A stretch of 56,650 bases of DNA from a virus. Every line of letters starts with the position of its first letter. Position 1 is the stretch's first letter. The notes under the pieces were generated by a model. That model saw only the letters and a program-made list of their open reading frames with translations. It was not told where the DNA came from and ran no database searches. This document shows positions 55,301 to 56,650 of the stretch, in pieces. Both the position numbers and the translations under genes were made by a program. Where the stretch lies: positions 1-56,650 of the IMG/VR virus record IMGVR_UViG_3300028189_000016; one strand, written 5' to 3'.

Positions 55301-56650
55301 TCATTTTTAGTGACTTACCTTTTAACTGTATCCCACAAATCTTTACTCATCTTGACACTAACGGTGGTTCACTCAAAATTGACCTGCATAATCCGACAGC
55401 ACCTTATGACACCACTTATTCAATCATGCTAATTGTTGTTGCACCAAATGTTTATTCGGCAGTTATCTATGATGGATCTAACTCTTCGTCTAGTGTAGTT
55501 AGCGTATCCACAAGTTTTAATGTGATAGAAATAGATCAAGACCCAATCCCTAATGTTTTAACAAGTGTTGAAGAAGCGAATGGTGAGTTCTTAAACTATG
55601 CTAGTATGGCATCATGGTTGTTTGAAAACGCTCAAGTAGACTTTTGGGGTAACTGGCCCCACTACATTGTGGATAACACGATTAAGGATTTAAGAACTTC
55701 ATTAGATGGGATTAATGAACATTATTTTGATTATCGCTTAAGCTATTATGCGGTTGAAACAGGACTCTCAATCTCTTCAAATCGAGTAGATCTCATTGGG
55801 ACGGGTACAAACTTCAACAACTGGTATAACTCGAACATTGACCCTGCGATTGTAGGTGTAATGGATATAAGTAGTAAAGTTGAGATTAAAAGCTCAAATC
55901 TTGATGTGGAAGAAGAAGGTGGGGTAGGAACAGGTGCGGTCGAATCAGATGTGAATAATGGCACATATCAAGTTGAAGTTATAAATGACACCACCCTTAG
56001 AGCATTACCTCTTAATGGTATCACACGAGTAGATGATCCAATGTCAATCTTCATTGGTTCAGAGGTAGATGAGACAGATACGATTTTACAAGGCACAGCT
56101 CGATCTGGACTTGTCAACTCAGCAGGTGATGAAGATAAAGGTAAAGGCATACTTCGTAATGTATTCCCTACACAGGGTACAACGGCTCAAGTCCACACAG
56201 GTGATCTGCTGTATATTGAGAGTGGTCACAATGCGGGTACACATCGGGTCTTAGATGTCATAGAGACTGATATAAGCTCAGAGATCACAGAAACTTTGGG
56301 GTCAAGCCAAGTCCTACCCGTAGTGTTCCCTAAAGTTGTAAGCCTAGACACAGGCACAAAAGTTTTAACTACAGATGTAGCTGATCTCACGCAATACTTT
56401 AGCGACCTCAATGCTGGCTCTATCTACATCATATTAAATGATAACTACACTAACACCCCCACTCCAACATTAGACTCTACTCCAGCTCTCGTTAAAGACC
56501 CAGTATTTGGTGTCTCTATTATTAAGGTCGATTACACTAACATCGCAGGGTCAGAGATCACTTTGGATTTCCCATGTGAATATGCAGATGGAACAGGTAT
56601 CGCAAACGCTACTGGTTTGAATACGATCTTAGGGGAGTATAACCAAGTCA
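49360..56650 (+). CDS. Giant phage structural protein, 3' end outside window
   Basis: The frame is open from the ATG at 49360 (AGGAG 10 nt upstream) to the last base, 2,430 codons without a stop. I checked the translation line by line. The product is beta-rich throughout, with Gly/Ser/Asn turns, many VSYT-, VxVxG- and FxIxS-type strands, and segments like QGDYRDFIKAQSIVVLQGTP, GDTSLTLNTGL and VEVINDTTLRALPLNGITRV. I see no intramolecular chaperone or catalytic motif. Size and texture fit baseplate wedge or tail/fibre proteins of large phages; a tape measure is unlikely because helices are few. The first part is very rich in G and T and poor in C, unlike the last 3-4 kb. Together with the small gene at 48783 it probably opens a tail module continuing past the window. 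Confidence 0.82.
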   Translation, partial: MKNKKIILDVRSGDRNDSSSGLCLRAVDASVVEIDGRWERVGRDLYEIGSSCGAVGSYALIASGDGEIGSESVVVSFEKLFEDAIDGVYYYLTNSRVWLSSVRDENDAVLDHFFGGTVVHSVRSDLDSDDLVGTGVCGGLFWWSRNDVSRTRFSYENRGWSLLRGGAGSVVGVVGSEDDIISGLEGELRIGGGNVAEVSVTVYEIGTEGVFPVVSEGSEEDAFNGGAEGVVLNPSGKVLFKEGSDHVGKEILYISGTLGGFESNVVGEQDYLSPKPRLNERPLLRVAGYGYSDVEFVATEAQLVDAEYGKVKVALDSGRILSSGQPVIYDGLVLCDAPIGVGAGVDGLTPVEKMDIPDGSGLEPSGVASSFGPTGVGLKWAYRYERMYVRLVEAGRTLPVELVERLPKRLSVHRGYLVQGTTSVVLSRAWSNQTKKIFGGHVALNRGGLKHMSILRLTGTGSFKVDGAVVSFTGENVVGSGVSVVDGYLVVDSGSIVDHPSTVEEFESLRSIGLVPSSSLETGLEFVLTRSSVKGYYSFDEEKVADISGSTAFQFLQFEPRVDFSGYESGKFFKIGDKVLGDTDIEPAFGGNPNGFHWIVGRTVSSKVNQETSRLALGAGLRVGTTSITITQEQMNGSISTQPLTEGVDYDLPSDGLEGQARLINRLGSEVLSGQKVGSLVGVDLDLSVGVDATQVRQGDFFYDGLNYFKIVAITGTVITLSSALGIQLGRWKIYRGYREGLEETETPDPTKIVGEILDDLPVLDRKAVEVYKVYSTLAFDKVLPSSTLFIRKGDDSYPLTVLRDDVLLSPYELSGDHYTGGSYRIKIGEIEYEVGVGHTKEGEVVEKGFTVTDNRVVFESPMGVANSSWVSGEVIFVRKPRSGLVDTAEMDLSLTLTTPFDPDPFDDFLELLANPRFEATSGAISFEDPLEVGVGVEVSYTPTDDPDGVRIIEAMGFVVIQEEATRVNGFEFTYNPTGKGVELLATPTVLVGPEQINAGLYSIDQNTIRFSFEVSSTTSVKVSYTTLTSNGGDGTVRTSSGMVIPKYKIDKGATSLSVQRDFTSVLGVGDLIYVGTQIFNVGSVSASSITVSPPARVNIESEMIAYLNVPTFTYGGTTSSYAFRTVNNANITAKPKSPDILIQGDYRDFIKAQSIVVLQGTPYRVKVVGLDDATGMTKVTVEGFTSGHDFISTNDFHVSFRPVLIEGDTSLTLNTGLVDTESFQFIKYNHTDGRGRLLTPNEDYRLNSEAGLINLTNGHDVRPQVSYYLLHTALSGVKPFTLLGGRVSKPVYSATFNQSTRPDSYDGLGLNVNCVVSSPDTFQIRIADEDTYSSEIANELQQSLNQGTGSGGKLVIVSPTSQGKAIGVYDLLANDVVARSRINLYNGYVQPVDDIISTTTGKVVGDADGSFKFNLLSSGDWIAPGMEDTITREIYPRYVSMEYLTPLNPDNHYPIPSDTIKINGEPPEAKVLASILEQQRPLIENEMDDYVLIRQKERTVFDLSADFPFVRVDYDPVYSQMWKRHRFSRLFPTSTRMYSYRNPGALDRSTNGITIANAQNNAMGQIENITSLPMVNRRPARFRVYDFSLTGFPSIDAGSSGRPTFILSAVPLDEFPIVNGLPDTTKFLSDTVNNGTIADVKYGNVDKTFNGLLEGSKLQLSRDGGAFYKVMDDAGTASLPDLGLFPPLSASEPRNAKVKQILKGCLVVLEGNAFTLKINGESLITNPPKRGDTVIESFARDLDDDSSPTTTFRVGADIGLKSSTGELVDISLPSANDPDWPIKEIVGQNVPGGGLALEGLVDFLYTETTPFKYPALSGESVDDTGDESIPYMSRFNERDLLPQIPPALNGLQVQTLNEYVYPDEARGTASIGSGSITTSEDFSNLNGVCEQAPRQGDLVVLKPDPSNAPGCASTGVLEVAEISGTEIVVPAYTTPASQVKYDLTNILVELANEGTRGVKITEQFYYNVVTSNWDRSIVRLIFSDLPFNCIPQIFTHLDTNGGSLKIDLHNPTAPYDTTYSIMLIVVAPNVYSAVIYDGSNSSSSVVSVSTSFNVIEIDQDPIPNVLTSVEEANGEFLNYASMASWLFENAQVDFWGNWPHYIVDNTIKDLRTSLDGINEHYFDYRLSYYAVETGLSISSNRVDLIGTGTNFNNWYNSNIDPAIVGVMDISSKVEIKSSNLDVEEEGGVGTGAVESDVNNGTYQVEVINDTTLRALPLNGITRVDDPMSIFIGSEVDETDTILQGTARSGLVNSAGDEDKGKGILRNVFPTQGTTAQVHTGDLLYIESGHNAGTHRVLDVIETDISSEITETLGSSQVLPVVFPKVVSLDTGTKVLTTDVADLTQYFSDLNAGSIYIILNDNYTNTPTPTLDSTPALVKDPVFGVSIIKVDYTNIAGSEITLDFPCEYADGTGIANATGLNTILGEYNQV

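Noticed and set aside
1-56650. tRNA or rRNA genes
   Set aside because: I looked for cloverleaf-like stems with a TTC loop in the spacers and found none; spacers are short and nearly all occupied by promoter elements or leaders.
52000-56650. Diversity-generating retroelement variable region in the giant gene
   Set aside because: No reverse transcriptase or near-identical template repeat is present in the window.

Overview
The window is a piece of a large, tailed, double-stranded DNA phage genome (or a prophage-like equivalent) that infects a bacterium, most likely Gram-negative. The evidence is a terminase large subunit, phage-type recombination and replication genes, large virion-like proteins, dense gene packing on both strands with 1-20 nt overlaps, strong AAAGGAG ribosome binding sites, and no rRNA, tRNA, transposase or CRISPR array. 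The host cannot be named from the sequence. A candidate lipoprotein and candidate spanin/holin proteins fit a host with an outer membrane. Both ends of the window cut a gene.

Left part (1-28.9 kb): the tail of a DNA methyltransferase, a complete type II glutamine synthetase, a RuvC-like resolvase, a minus-strand replication and recombination operon (RecB-like nuclease, coiled-coil protein, sliding clamp, SMC/Rad50-like ATPase lobe without Walker A, two unknowns), a RecA/UvsX recombinase, PhoH, dCMP deaminase, a class III nucleotide cyclase cassette, a JmjC/cupin-like oxygenase, a row of presumed virion genes (17.2-22.7 kb), and a terminase large subunit interrupted at its P-loop by a 420-residue intein. 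Three otherwise unrelated proteins here share the same N-terminal tag of about 20 residues.

Middle part (28.9-48.6 kb): about 35 small genes, mostly of unknown function, many zinc-binding or paralogous. At its centre is a divergent locus with a CobS/MoxR-like AAA+ protein (degenerate Walker A and B), a HEAGH metallopeptidase-like protein and a VWA protein. Almost every transcription unit here is preceded by an element with consensus TGTGACCCCTTATCTATA. I found 18 clear or near copies and one degenerate copy; it often shares its TGA with the stop codon of the preceding gene. The left part instead uses TAGTYTATTTATA. I read these as two promoter classes, probably for two temporal programmes.

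Right part (48.7 kb to the end): a glycine-rich putative virion protein and then one open frame from 49360 past the window end (more than 2,430 codons), a giant structural protein. Its first 2-3 kb are strongly G/T-rich and C-poor compared with its 3' part and the neighbouring genes.

The best candidates for something new are the promoter family and the RNA hairpins downstream of it, the phage-borne cyclase cassette, the degenerate AAA+/metallopeptidase/VWA triad, the shared N-terminal tag, and the family of about 110-residue paralogs.
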